DNA of 64,000 bases from Phycomyces blakesleeanus NRRL 1555(-) (GCF_001638985.1 NW_017265137.1:2602222-2666221), one strand, 5' to 3'; shown: positions 1-16,623, numbered from the stretch's first letter. Program-made: numbers and translations. Notes: generated by a model from the letters alone, not told the origin.

Positions 1-3662
<3,662 letters not shown>

Positions 3663-4478
3663 AATCAAGAGGCAAGACAGCTTGAACTGACACGGTGGCC
3701 CAGTGCCATCTATTTCATCTTAAACATTTAATTGAGTAAAGCACACAAGACAAAGAAAAAGTATTTCTATTATAATTTGAATTATATATATATATATAAA
3801 CAGTTGCACTGCGTTGAAATCAATCCATTTGGTGTGTACAGACCGAAGATATTATTTAAAGATGAAACAAAGACCAGTATGAATTTAGTCAATTGAATTA
3901 ATTTACATGTTTTTATATATATGTTATATGTAGTTAAAGAAGAATTCTTGTAATTGACAAGTTTTATGATACTTATTTATACTTGGTTATTTATTTTTGG
4001 ATATAATTACGGGTGTATCACTAGATAGCATTATTAAGCTGTGCTGAAAAGTAAGTTTTACTATAAGAAAATAGAGAACAAACTAGGTAGCCTCAGGTAC
4101 AAATCTTAAGAACTTTCCTCTTTTTTTTTCCTACCCAGACAGCTCAAGTGATACGTGACATCATCAGTCTACTTTTAAATGACATCATCATCATTGTGAA
4201 TGATCAAAGTAAGAAAGAGTTCATATTAAAGAAAAGAAAGAAAGAAGAAAAAAAAAGTCCTGTGCTTTGCTGTATTGTGCTGTGCTGTACTGTACTTTAT
4301 TTTTCAACTTTCTTTTTTTAGCTTATTTTATTTTATTTTATTTTGTTGGATTTATTATTTCTCCTTTACCCTACATCTACACGTTTAATTATTTGAACTG
4401 TTGCCTGTTTGCTTTACCCAAACGATAAAACCTCCTCGTCCTACCTCTTTAAATGATGGATTTGGTCTGCAATCAGAC
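3663..4478. other. Intergenic region
   Basis: AT-rich spacer between two same-strand genes. It holds A-tracts, a short TA repeat near 3785-3800, and a T-rich stretch near 4300-4345 just before the next gene. I see no coding signal or RNA gene. Confidence 0.6.
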
Positions 4479-7216
4479 ATGCAACCAGCAACAACGTTTC
4501 CTCCGGACCTAAAAAAGCAACGACGCCGCCGAAGAAGGAGACGTCCTAGAAACAGGAATAGACAGCCTCAGGAACCTGCTCAGGAGGATGTTACCGACAC
4601 TTCCTCCACACAAGCACAACAAATAAGACTAAGCCTTCATGACTTGACAAGGTTAGAATATACATACATACGTATACACCTATACTGTATTTTATTTTTT
4701 GCATTTTGCATTTGCTTTGGTATTAACATACATACATATACACTTTATATATTACTACGTTAGCGAGGCTTCTGCCTTGGAAAAACAGCTTAATGAGCTT
4801 CAGACACAGCTTAAACTTAATTATGCTGCTATTCCAAACAAGGATCAAGGCCGAAGGGTTCATTCGATAGCAACTGAACAAATTTCTGCAACAGAGGAAG
4901 AGACTGATTACGTACGCAAAAGGTAAGATCTATCTAAATGGAATCAATCCATCAATATACAATAATACAAATGAAAAAAAAATACTCGATATTGACAATT
5001 GACAACTTAAAATTTCATATATATATATATAATATGCAATTTATATTTCCTTCTACATTGATGTTAATGTCTATTTCTCTCTTTCTTTATTAGCCTAAAG
5101 GAATTATACCGACAGATACTAACTATAGATTTGATGTATGCTACATCCCACCACATTGACGATAAACTTTGGCGATACATTATATATGCTTCCATTGAAG
5201 AAATCCGCAGTAAACTTCGAAAGGTAAAGATTTTATATATAAAAGCCAATCTGACTACATTATATTATGGCTTGTTTTCTTTTTGGTTTTTGGTTTTTGG
5301 CTTATATAAACGCAATTACTTTTGTTATGTTTATGCTTATGTTCCTTTTTTGTTTAGCTTAATTTAGAAGAAGATAACCCAACAAGACAAACCCTTACAA
5401 AATCACTCTTACATCGTATTGATTCTGGTTTCAAATTTTACCGTGAAATCAATGCAAAGATCAAGACATCACATCATATTGACACAAAGACTATTGGAGT
5501 TGGTAAGTAACATAATAATAACGGAGGAAAGGAAATAAAGGGCTCGATTCAATTCTATTTGATTTGATTCTCTTTTTCATCTCTTTTCCTTTCCTTTTGT
5601 GCCGCGTGTTTAAAATACAAAATAGTAATAAGAGGAAGAAATATTGTCTAAATTAAAATTGTATCTAACATTTCTTTCAAAAACATATATGTATAAACAT
5701 CAAATGTTTGTCTTATATTAGATTTATTTAAACAGGGCGCAAACGCAGCGGCTGATGAACAAGTTGCCATCTTACTACAATCAAACTATATCTGCATGGG
5801 TGACCTTGCTCGCTACCGTGCTTCGCAAGCTTCTCCAAGAAACAAAAAGGCCGCCGAAGAAAGTTGGGCATTAGCAAGAAGTTGCTACCACAAGGCTGCG
5901 GATGTTTACAGATTTACTGGAAAACCTTATTCACAGCTTGCTTTGATTTCTCTTTCGAGTGGAAGTGCAATTGATGTTGTTTGGTATTATTGTATGAGGT
6001 AAGTAGAACAAGAGACTATGTAAAAAAAAGAGGGGGGGTGGAGGTTCAGTTTTACCTGCTTGTTTGCTTCTCAATATGCGTGTATGTTTATTAATATGCA
6101 TGTAATTAACTAAATGTATTGAAAATTATATTCTATTTTGCTCATTATTATATATGTATACATAGTTTGGCTATGAAGTTTCCTTCAAGTGTTGGCCGAG
6201 ACAACCTTTATTCATTCTATTCAAAGATCAGATTCTCTAATACCAAAAGTCCCGTTAAAGACGACAAAGGCCAGGCAATCAAGATGATTTCTACTTTTGT
6301 AGAATCATTTCTACAAGTTCACAAGGAGTTTATGTTTGCAAAGAACGAAAGGTAAAGTCATCAACGAATAAGATATATACATACATAGATACATAAATAC
6401 ATATTTAATAATAATAAAATGATGATTAAACAATATATAAAATTTGTTACTATCAAATTGTGGTTCAAATTGTGTGTGTGTATGTGTCTTTTTTTATGGT
6501 TATATATGTATTTATATATATACATACAGCTCTGAAACATTTGCGGTCTCGGCGGTTGAAGTGTCCGATTTACTTGATCAAGCTGTTCGTTGTATTATAC
6601 AAGCCTCCTGTGAAGAAACGGCCGATTCACTGCTACCAAAACAAATGTCTTCTGCAGTTCACATTCTCAAGAGTACGCTTATGCGTACTTTAACCATTAC
6701 ATTTATTACTGTGTGGAATTTTGGAGAGAGAATGAAGGAAAAAGGTAATACATGATCATTATTATGCTAAACAAAAAATGAAAAAGAAAAGAGAGAAAAG
6801 TTGTGTGATAGTTAACCTTACTTGAATTTTTGTATTTACTTTTACTTACATACATACATATATATACTTATATACTTGTATAAAACAAAGCTAATTTTTC
6901 CCAGAGACCGCGATTACAAGCAGCCCAGGTGTACTTGCTTACTTATGGGTTCAGACTTTTGGCCAACCTTTGCAAGTCTACACAAAGTTCTGTTGAAGAA
7001 ATCAAAGACCGGCTGGATGAAGAAAAGCACTCGCAGCTCAAAGAATTGCTTCATAGCACCCTTCTTCCAAGTGTTTCTATATGGTGTACTTATGTTTTTT
7101 CTAATTTGAGCAGTATTTCTCAATACTGTACTGGTGCAGGAGCTACTCCTAGAGGTACACCAACAGGAAGTCCTAAGCAGTTGGATACATGGAAAAAAGA
7201 ACTTGTGAATGTGAGT

Positions 7217-7247
<31 letters not shown>

Positions 7248-9068
7248 ATGTTTGTATTGAGTGTAGTTAGTTGAAGGTTCCTTTACAATACAATGTTATT
7301 AATATGTTTATTTGTTCGTTTAGTCAATGCAAGCCCTTTTGTCATTTTTGATAAGCCACGTGGACTTTCCAGATCCAGTTCTTCATGTTTTGCCAATCAC
7401 ATATCCCTTGTCAGAAGATCTTTTGCTATTAGGTGTTTCGCCCTTGGCTTCGTTCCACTCTACTGTCGATTACTTCAAAGAGCAATCCTACGACGGTGCA
7501 GAACAGAATGGCACTGAAGCCAGGAAACAAATCAGATGGGGGCGTATACGAGAGATGGTAAAGAAGGTAGCAGATTCTCCGGTAAGTGATTTTTTTTAAA
7601 AGAAAAGAACAAGAGAAAACAACTAAACTAATTAAACAATGCTGAATGATGCGGTACATACAGTCTTTTGATTTTGTACAATACAACCAAGCAGAACTTA
7701 ATTACAGTGTGATTGATGAGAATGCCAAAGTAAGTCTTTTTTTTTATATATATAATTGTATGTCTTGTACTTTATTGACAAATAATATTGTGTAATTAGC
7801 GCCAGCAAAAGAATAGGTTTATGAAAGCACTGGCCACCCAGCGCCTCATCGAGCAGGTCTCTTCTCTCGAAAAGAATGTGAATCGGATGTCACTCTCGAC
7901 TTCTAGAGACACGAATACCCCAAAGAAGGAAACACCAAAGCTTGAGGTCTACACAGTTGTAGTAGACGTGACTGCCTTTTTGGATGGATTGAACAAGATC
8001 AAACGTTGGTCTAGTCAGACATTGAATGCCAATAGTCGTTCACAGAGATCTGTCCTTGAAGTCATAGTTCCTCTTGAAGGTAAATAAGAAAAAAAAAGTA
8101 AAGATATAAAAGTAGATTCATGGGTATATACTATGTATGTATTAATGAGTGCTTTAAACAATATTAACCATCGTTTTACTTATACATGTGTCCAATTAAA
8201 AACAAAAAACAAAACAAAAATAGTTATTGATTCATTGGATGTTCACAAAAAGGGAATTTCCCATACAAACCTTCAGGCGCGCGAATCGATTCGATACCTA
8301 GATCAGAAGTTGTTAGAGACTCACCGCAATGATTCTATGGACCTTGTGGCCTCTTCATTGAGAACGCAAAAGATATCTGAGCAATTGAGTTCATGGAGTG
8401 AGGCAGAAAAGTTCTGGATTGGAGAGGAGTCACGGCAGTCGTTGAGTGGGGCAAATCTGACAGATATTGACGACCTTGATGATGAAAATCTCAAGACCGA
8501 GGACGAAAAAGACGAAGACGAAGGAGAGGATGGAAAGAGAGCCAAGACACTTGATTCTGACCATAATCATGATTCTGACTCTGAGTCTGAGTCTGACTCT
8601 GATTCAAGTTCTGGAGAAGAACTGTTCAAGAGACGTCGTTTTGATGAAGACGAAGAATTGGAAAGTGAGAGTGAGGCCGGAGAAGAAACAGATGAAGAAG
8701 ACGAAGAAAATGAAGACGATCGAGAAGGAGGAGGAGAGGAAGACGAAGAAGACGAAGAAGACGAGCCTCCTCTGATCTGCAGTGACGTTCCAAAAGCATA
8801 TCGACCAATTATCAGCTGCTTGCTGTATTATTATGCCAAGCGCCGTGAAGAAAATCTATCACAATCACAATCACAATCTTCGACATCCAGAAAACCTGAA
8901 CGGCTGGTTCTTGTGACAAACGACGAGAATTTGGCATGGTGGGCTGAGTTGTTTGGAGATCCAGTAACTGGACGGCGGTTGTATATCAAGACAGTAGATG
9001 AATGGGATAGAACGGTGGGTACTATGGACTTTGAAAAAGTCTATGCACATTCATGGAAAAAGCGATAA
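4479..9068 (+). CDS. EST1/SMG6-like protein with C-terminal PIN domain
   Basis: Likely nonsense-mediated decay or telomerase-associated factor of the EST1/SMG5-7 family. Exons 4479-4651, 4764-4922, 5094-5223, 5358-5502, 5722-5998, 6166-6351, 6530-6744, 6924-7210, 7324-7581, 7664-7729, 7800-8079 and 8224-9068 give about 1006 residues. An Arg-rich N-terminus precedes the 14-3-3-like/TPR region (LARSCYHKAADVYRFTGKP), then the EST1 DNA/RNA-binding region (LPITYPLSEDLLLLGVSPL). The C-terminal PIN domain starts at VVVDVTAFLDGL (Asp near 688) and ends with LVTNDENLAWWAELF (Asp near 959). Between them lies a highly acidic, Ser-rich insertion of over 100 residues. The start is the first in-frame ATG. 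The 6744/6924 splice is uncertain: the best polypyrimidine acceptor (6904) breaks phase, while CAG at 6921-6923 keeps it. SMG6 is the nearest comparison because it also has a PIN nuclease. Confidence 0.82.
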
Positions 9069-9315
9069 GAAGTACATATTGACATATATATATATAATAC
9101 ACTTCTTTACTTTTGTTCACTTTCTTAATCCCAATACATATATAATACAAAATAATATAATATATATTTTCGACACATAAGAAACCAGAAGACAAAGAAG
9201 AAGACAAAGATAATAATAATGTATGTCATACTACTATTACTTTATTATTATTATTGTTATTGTTATTATTATCATTCTGGTTTTATTTTATTGTTGGTGA
9301 TGTTTTTTTTTTTGT

Positions 9316-10485
9316 TTAAACGGCCTTGGTGGCCTTGGCAACAGCAGCACCAACAGCGTAACGGCGCTGGCTCTTGAACTTCTGGACCTTGAAACGGTCA
9401 AAGTCGGTGAGACCAGCACGGACCTTGCGGACAGCGAGCTTCTGGGCCCAGGCAGACTTCTCCCAGGTGGCAACGGTCTGGTTCTTCTCCAAGTACTTCT
9501 TGAGGACGGTCTGACCAGCACCGCGGGGAAGATCCTTGACGACGAAACGGGTCAAGGTCATGCGGCGGAAGGGGAAAGCCTGACGGCTGACACCGGTGGT
9601 GGGGCCATCAATGAGGGCACGGTTGTGGTCAACAATGTCAACGATGACAGCGAGCTTTCCGCTATCGGTACCGTAGTTGATGAGGACAACACGGCCAACC
9701 TCGACTTGACGCTTGAAAGAGCCTTGCTAAATAAATTAAATAAATAAAGTGTACACACAAAGTACAAGTGATGAGTTTAATGTTAGTTGGTTGTTTTTTT
9801 TTGGAGGGATTTTTTCTTTTTGTTATGATGTTGATGATTAATAGATTGAAAAAGACAATCCATTTGGGAAGTAAGAGCACGCATTTGTTGTATATTCCAC
9901 AATGTTTTTGTTTTCCAGAAGAAGAAAAACACACTCCATTGTGATTTGCTCTGCTCTTTTATGTTTAGTTGTATCCGTTTGATGGTTCTTTTGAAAATTC
10001 CGATTTGATGTACGTTGTTGCTGTTGGTGATGTGTAAAAGGTTATTCAGGTGTATTGTAATGTTGTAAGCAAAATCTTTCTTTGATGCGTTTAGATGTCT
10101 TGGTGTGTTCCAAAGTAAGGTAGGTTTCTCTTTCGTCTTTGTACACATATCCACATAACCACATGTATACATATACATATACATATACATATACTTGGTG
10201 TGGTAAAGAAAAAAAATGTGCCGAAAGTTCGAGTAATTTTGTGTGTTTCTGTTTTTGTGTGTGTAAAGGTTGTCCTCAAAATTTCGCTTTCATCCATCCA
10301 TCCCTATATTTCTGTATTTTTTTTCTTATCCAAATCAATCCCATCCAGTCTTTTTTGTTGCTGTTGTTGTGTGTTCAATTTCCATCTGTCGTATATACGT
10401 GCGTGCCCATTACTTCCATTCATCTGATAATAAAGTGTATATATATATATATGTGTATATGTGTTTTACAGGTACGTACAACCAT
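9316..10485 (-). CDS. RPL14: 60S ribosomal protein eL14
   Basis: Cytosolic large-subunit ribosomal protein. Exon 2 (9316-9726) encodes the eL14 KOW-like start ([20 protein letters not shown]), the DGPTTGV region and a basic C-terminal helix. The upstream start is assigned to a 6-nt exon, ATG GTT, at 10480-10485. It is followed by a GTACGT donor and a 753-bp intron ending in TTTAG at 9727-9729. The join is in phase and gives an N-terminus of [13 protein letters not shown] and 138 residues, the usual length for this family. The mature region is certain. The tiny first exon is an inference from phase, donor quality and the expected start. Upstream of the ATG on the coding strand is a CT-rich stretch. 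The gene converges on the SMG6-like gene with a 247-bp spacer. Confidence 0.93.
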
Positions 10486-10727
10486 GGTTACTATGATGAT
10501 TATTAGAGAAAGAGAACGGGTTGGAGCTCGAATAAAGGTAAATTTAGTCATTGCGGAGATCAAAATCAATTAAAGGGGTTGCCGGGCTGTGACTATGAAT
10601 TTGGCACACACATACACCACACACATACCCTATCACTTATACTTTTGTATTTTTACACTTCTTTAAGAGATCAAAGATGGTTTTTGCATTTATATATCTC
10701 TATGCTCTATATACTTAATAAATAAGC

Positions 10728-10740
10728 AAAAAACCCTAGT
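10728..10740 (-). promoter_or_regulatory. Telo-box-like motif upstream of RPL14
   Basis: The plus strand reads AAAAAACCCTAGT here, about 245 bp upstream of the proposed RPL14 start. AACCCTAA-type boxes (bound by Tbf1-like factors) occur upstream of ribosomal protein genes in several fungi. This copy ends in CTAG rather than CTAA and no matching box was seen before the uL30 gene, so the assignment is weak. Confidence 0.25.
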
Positions 10741-11062
10741 TTATAGTATAGTATACTGCTACAATTATCAGGATTGAGGAACATTTTAGCATCTAGTTAT
10801 TATTATTATATTGTAGTTTTTGTGTTTAACAAAATATTTTCTTTAAAAGAGAAAGTGTACAAGAAAGAAGCTACTTTAAAATTATGTTGAATGAAAAGTA
10901 AATATAATACGATGTGCTGCTCTGCTCTATGCTGTGCTGTGATACACTATGCTATGCTATAGGATAGATTACGGCTGGTATCAACAATTTTCTAAAATAA
11001 ATCTAATCTTTTTAAACCAAGGTTCAAAAGTTTTTTTTATGATGATTAATGCAAAGTAGTCT

Positions 11063-11097
11063 ACTCCACTCCACTCCACTCCACTCCACTCCACTCC
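11063..11097. repeat. ACTCC pentanucleotide tandem repeat
   Basis: About seven copies of ACTCC in tandem, strongly purine/pyrimidine asymmetric, in otherwise AT-rich intergenic DNA. Confidence 0.9.
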
Positions 11098-12158
11098 GCC
11101 CCTCGTGCAGTACCAAAAAGTAATAAAAAAAAATAGCTTGTCAAATGGAATGTATACTGAGTGTATATCTGATGGTAACCAAAGATTGGAGGATTTATAT
11201 ATCACTATTATCCTTATTATCCTTCTTGTTGGTTTTTGTCTTACATGGCATACCTTCCGGAACATCTTCTCCCGGTCTTACAATAACTTCCAATTTTGAA
11301 ATAACACGGGTATAATAATGTCAGTGGTCGTGCCCACTATGTCGCAATTGATTTGAGGATATGCCGGAATATCACAAGACAGCAGCAACGACAAGAGCAA
11401 CAAAGGGAAATATTTTTGATTTCATAAACGATATTCAAACTGTAACAGGCGCATGCTTTCCAAATAAATTATTGGATTGGCACATCTAGATTTTATATAT
11501 ATATATATATATACAAAAATAATAGTTGCTTTATAGAAAAGAAGGCTGGCTATGTAATATTCTTTACTTTGAAAGACCATGACAGGTTTACATTTGGGAA
11601 TTTTGAAAATGGTAATATGAGGCGAGGGTTGCGGACTTGTCTTTTAACCTATTTTTTCTTTCTCAAGAGATGGCTGGGAACACCAAGGACAGTGCTTGGA
11701 TGTACCAAATTCATTGATAAAAATGATAAAAATATTATAGTCAACTGTGTTGCTGTTGCTGTTGCTGTTGCTGTTGAATTAATGAATAAATGAAGATTTT
11801 GGTAAATTCTTTATGGCGGACAAAAAATAAAGAAACTGTATCAATTACAGGAAGTAAAGTATCAACAACAACAACAGCAGCAAAAATAAGAAGAATAAGA
11901 AATAAAATTACAAAGAAGACCCTTCCAAACCTTTGTCTAGATTTCTTCTCGCTTTTTTCCCTTGGTGATATGTAATACAATATTTATATATATATTTGTG
12001 TGTGTGAGAGAGAGAAGGAGAAAAAGAAAAAGGGAGAACATGTTGTGCGTGTGTGTGTGTGTGTGTGTTTAAGATGTGCTACATCGCAAAATGTTAACAA
12101 GCTGTGAGACAAGTGTCCAAGACTGCATGGGCACACATCATACAGAATACACAACATA

Positions 12159-13510
12159 GTGGGGTTACAATTACTAGCCAAATTGTCAGATATACGATTC
12201 CGATTATCGGGCCTTACCCGGCCCATGGACTCTATGGCCCACGACATGTTTCGCGACCCTACCTTCGACGATCCCCATGCCATGGCCTTTCTCGATTGTT
12301 TGCAAAAATCGGTTTCCGACACTGCATCACATATCACTCAGCTACTCAGTGACAACGTTTGTAAAGAGTTCTACTTGCCTACAACACCTATTGTAGGCCA
12401 ACCTTACACGGAATCTGGAACTCTTTTGGACACTTTCAAGGCTCTTGCGCAAACCAATCTTACCATAGACACGGGAAATGCTACTAGTGTCCAATTCCTA
12501 ACAAAAAAGGGGCGAACGACCTGTATCGAAGCCAAATTATGCCAACGAACAGTCTTTTAGCTCAACATTCAGTTTACACAAACCCCGTTGATTAGGCATC
12601 AAGATGGGTTTTCATACCCTTCTTCTACAAGTACAACAAAGTGATCGAGCAGGAGATTATCTGTCTCCTGTGTGAAAGGGCTATTGAGGAGGTGTACTCC
12701 CCTGGGTTCCAGTCTCGCATATTCACCATACCGAAAAAGAGAATACAGGGGATATTTGCCCTGTCCCGAACCTTTCATATATAGTCTTCCTCAAAATAAT
12801 ACACCTAGTTTTTAAATGAGCCAAGCAACAATGTATACGAATGCCGGCTTATTGCGCCAGCCTGGTAATTATTTCGTCGAGTCAACAAACTTTCTGGCTG
12901 CATATCCAACGAGGTAACCAACAAAATACATTTACTGGGGTCCTTCATCAATAATGGTTCCCACGACCCCATCTCCAACTATCTTGACTTTGACATCGGT
13001 ACACAGAAAATTACCCCTCGCCATTCCGACGCCCAAGGTACGCGATATATGGCAGGATGTTCAACGTCTTTTTTTTTTTTTTTTGCACCGACCTATCACC
13101 CACTTTTTGACTCGCGTCTTCTTTTATTGGAAAGGCACAAGCCAAGACCTTGGCCGTCCTACCGGCCCGTCTCCAGACACACCTGCTGTTACGACTACGC
13201 AGCCATGAATTGCATGTAGGACATTAGTGGTCAGACACGGTGAGATTGCTCCCTCTTACGCGTATAGAGCTCGAATTGTGGATCAGCACAGTTAACCCAA
13301 TGAAAAGATGGCCTATCTTCCCATACCTGAGATTTACACCCCCCTTGGTCAAGGTGTATACGGATGCTTCGGGTTCCGGTCGAGGAGAACGTTTACAACC
13401 AGACTACTTTTGTCCGTTAAATGAACCCTACTAGAACGCTCATACCATATCAGCATATATATATATTAGAGCTACTGGCGATATTTATAGCTATCAAACA
13501 TATAAATAGA
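12159..13510 (+). pseudogene. Degenerate DIRS-like retrotransposon relic (pol region)
   Basis: Pieces of one retroelement polyprotein appear in order but in different frames, broken by stops. The first open part (12159-12560) precedes a reverse-transcriptase finger segment near 12602-12780. That segment contains EEVYSPGFQSRIFTIPKK, a pattern typical of DIRS/Ngaro RTs. Next come LAIPTPKVRDIWQDVQRL (about 13015-13070), a connecting region near 13140-13330, and an RNase H start VYTDASGSGRG near 13355-13390 with a LELLAIFIAIKHI segment near 13469-13507. Base composition is higher in GC than the flanks, consistent with inserted DNA. No tyrosine recombinase part and no split repeats were recognised. 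It cannot be functional as it stands. Confidence 0.75.
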
Positions 13511-16462
13511 GAAATTGGTCGTGGAATTTGTATTTCACTCAATTGTGGTGTGTGTACCGCACTGTTCATTTTCATACTTTTGGTAAATATAATCAGTCAT
13601 TCAAGAAGCACAATTGGGTTGAGGTGTAAGAGAGAGAAAAAGGACAATCAAATAGAGTACAATAGACTTCTTGTTATAATTTCTTTCTTTTTTTTTTCAT
13701 TGTTAGTATTACGTGATTACTAGACACCAGTCGCGTGGCGATATTCACAACGACATTTGCGATTTAAATCATAATCATAATCGCAATATTAAGAATAGTG
13801 GTAGTAATGGATTTCCAATATGCCTTCTCCTTTCTTTTTGGATTTTAAACTAGACAAAGACATGTAACAATAATAAGTTTTGTCTCCCCCTTTTGCTCCC
13901 TTTATTCTTTATGGACTGTACTGGATCCTTTTAAATAAAGAAATAGGCTTTTTATTTTGTATGAATATATATGTATATTACTTATTTACACGTTTGGGCT
14001 ACCATCAACCCCCTTTTGTCTCTTATAGTCAATATGTAAACAATAACCATAATATTGTAAGCGACTTTGTTCAGACATTGAACTTGTTTTGATTTAATTA
14101 TTAGTTGGGCATATTAATTTTTTATTGTCTATATTCCTTTGGAGCCAATACACTCATACACATTAATGACTATGTACAAAGGAGAAATAAACTCTTTTTT
14201 TTTTACCAAAAGTAGACTTTTATGAATTCCTGTCGAATTGGCTCGATTATCAAACAAAGAACATAATTATCCATTATTGATCTAAACATCAAAATCAAGC
14301 ATCAACAGCACTAATATTTGGCACTAATCCCAATATCGATCGGCATTTGATTTATTTTAACAACAATCACAACTCAAGATATCATTAGTGTTAATAAGTA
14401 TCCAAGGTATTAAAGCTAATTTTTTTTTTAAAAAAAGAGATAAGAATCAAGATAGAATATATAGCTCAAAATTAACGTTTTCCTTTTATACTATGAAACT
14501 AATTATTTTCCGGTGCTTGAATATCCAACTATTTTATTCGTAAAAATAAAATTCTCTTAAATAAAATCATTAAAAAGGAAAAGAAAATAGATTAATTGAT
14601 TGATTTGTTAATAGCTCTAGAGTTTTAACTTAAGAAAAAGTTGGCACTTGAAGAATATGAGTTTTTTTTTAAATATATATATATATAATTTCCTTTATAT
14701 TCTTTTAGATATCTAATAGGCGAATCAAAGAATGGAGAAACGGAAGACAGGACAAAGTGGCAACTTTCTTTATTATTGTTGACATTAGACTTGGCACATT
14801 AAATTATTTCTATAAATTAGATATGATATTATGCTATACAAGTCTGAGGGTCCTGTTGAATAGGTAATCAAGCGATAATAACTGAGTGGGATATAAAGAG
14901 ACCTGTGCATTAATTGAACTGGAACACACAAAGGAAGAGAACATGGTCGCACGAGCATTACCATTGCTATTAGTATTACTATTATATATTGAATCTCATT
15001 ATGAATTATCTGTCTAGAACAATTATTTATACGTATATACATAAAATAAGAAAAATGAATGACAGAATGAATTAATGAATGATTCAGGACTGAGGTTACA
15101 AAGATACACAGAGAGCAATAAATCTGATCACCAATTTTTATTTTTATTTTTTAATATATATATATAAATATATTATCTCTGTCCAGTCCTATTGATAGTC
15201 ATATTGATAGTCATATAGTCATAGTCTGGTTTTGGATCTCGACAAAGATACACTAAGGAATAAACAAGAGAAACTTAACGTTATTTTCTTAATAGTAAAA
15301 TAAAGAGGCTTTCCCTTTATGACTATCTATAATTAGTAATTAGTAATTATATATATGCTTATAAGATGTCAAGTAAAGTAGTGTAATGTAAAGTAGTGTA
15401 AAGATAGGGAATTAAATAAGTCTTTCTTTGATTTGTCTGTTCATATCTCTCATCTTTATATAGTTATTTTAGCTTCAAGAAAACCAGGAAGGAAACGTAA
15501 ATTGGACGGTACATATACCATATATATACAGACTGTGTACCCAATTAGCGGACTACAACATTTTTATTTTTATTTTTATTTTTATATGTAATTTCTATTT
15601 AACATATAGTCCCCTTGATTATTTATTAGTGAGAAAAGACCATCAATAATTATTTCATTTCGATAACAATGGCCATTTCTTTATACAGCTCTGTAGTAAG
15701 TCAATATATATATATATATAATTTCAAGACCCTTGAGTATCTATGATAGTTAACATTAAATAGACATATAAGACATGGCTCTATTTCTTCTTTGTCTTTA
15801 GATTACCGCGCGGGTTAGGGCGGCTGTAATAGTATTTTTGTTTTATTTTTATATTGTACGTGTTGAGTCCCTTTATTACCCCTATTAGAGAAATCAAGAA
15901 GCGGCATTGATTAGATATTTGACGTGCGATACGATTTCAGATGAGTTTCACAACAGCAACAAGCTTATATATCATATCAATCTTTATATATATATATATA
16001 TTTTGTATGATGCATTTGATTTCTATACAATAAACTATTTATTTTATTTTAATTTTTATTTTATTTTTCTTGCTGATGGTGAATTTATTTATCTAATTAT
16101 TATTATAATAATAAGGCTGTGCTGCCAAAACTGACTTATCTATAGGTTGGACAGACGATGGATATTAGACAAGACAAGGCAATAGAAAAATAAGAGAAAA
16201 AAAGGGGGAGTGGGGTAACTCGAGTGCTTATGATATTTTCTATTTTTTATTGCTTTAAAGAATGCATCATTTTTCTTGAGAAAATGGAGTTCTATTACTG
16301 CCAAGACAGACAAGTAAGAATGTTTTTGCTGTATTATTTTATATTCTTATTTATTGCTATGGTTACAGTTTTATTTTATTTTGTATTGTATTGTATTATA
16401 TTTTTATTATAGAAATAAAATATAAAAATAACAGCACCATCACCATCACTACCACCACCACC

Positions 16463-16495
<33 letters not shown>

Positions 16496-16623
16496 CAGAG
16501 AAAGATCTCCGAATATTTTTTATTTATTGAAACTCCGCCACAAAGTAAAAATATAAAAGTAAAAATAAATATTAGACTTTCTCTTTCTTGTTTCTACATA
16601 CTTTTTTTTTATCAACAAAATAA
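13511..16623. other. Gene desert, AT-rich
   Basis: About 3.1 kb with no supportable gene. It contains many TA runs, a duplicated TTGATAGTCATA-type motif near 15190-15225, TTTTTA repeats near 15560-15590, and a small GC-rich patch at 15805-15830 (ACCGCGCGGGTTAGGGCGGC) of unknown meaning. A CAA/ACC trinucleotide run (16437-16494) lies just before the secreted-protein gene. Confidence 0.55.
16453..16494. repeat. ACC/ACA trinucleotide repeat
   Basis: Tandem ACC then ACA triplets about 130 bp upstream of the next start codon, probably within its promoter or 5' leader. Confidence 0.8.

Larger units (their letters stand above)
10486..12158. other. Intergenic region upstream of RPL14
   Basis: Gene-poor, AT-rich DNA. 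It contains the presumed RPL14 promoter (next to 10486), a telo-box-like motif at 10731, an ACTCC pentanucleotide array at 11063-11097, a CAA/TTG-rich patch near 11750-11880 and GT/GA repeats near 11996-12070. I see no convincing gene. Confidence 0.55.

Noticed and set aside
9727..10479. Intronic box C/D snoRNA in the RPL14 intron
   Set aside because: Candidate C-like and D-like boxes are hundreds of bases apart with no terminal stem.
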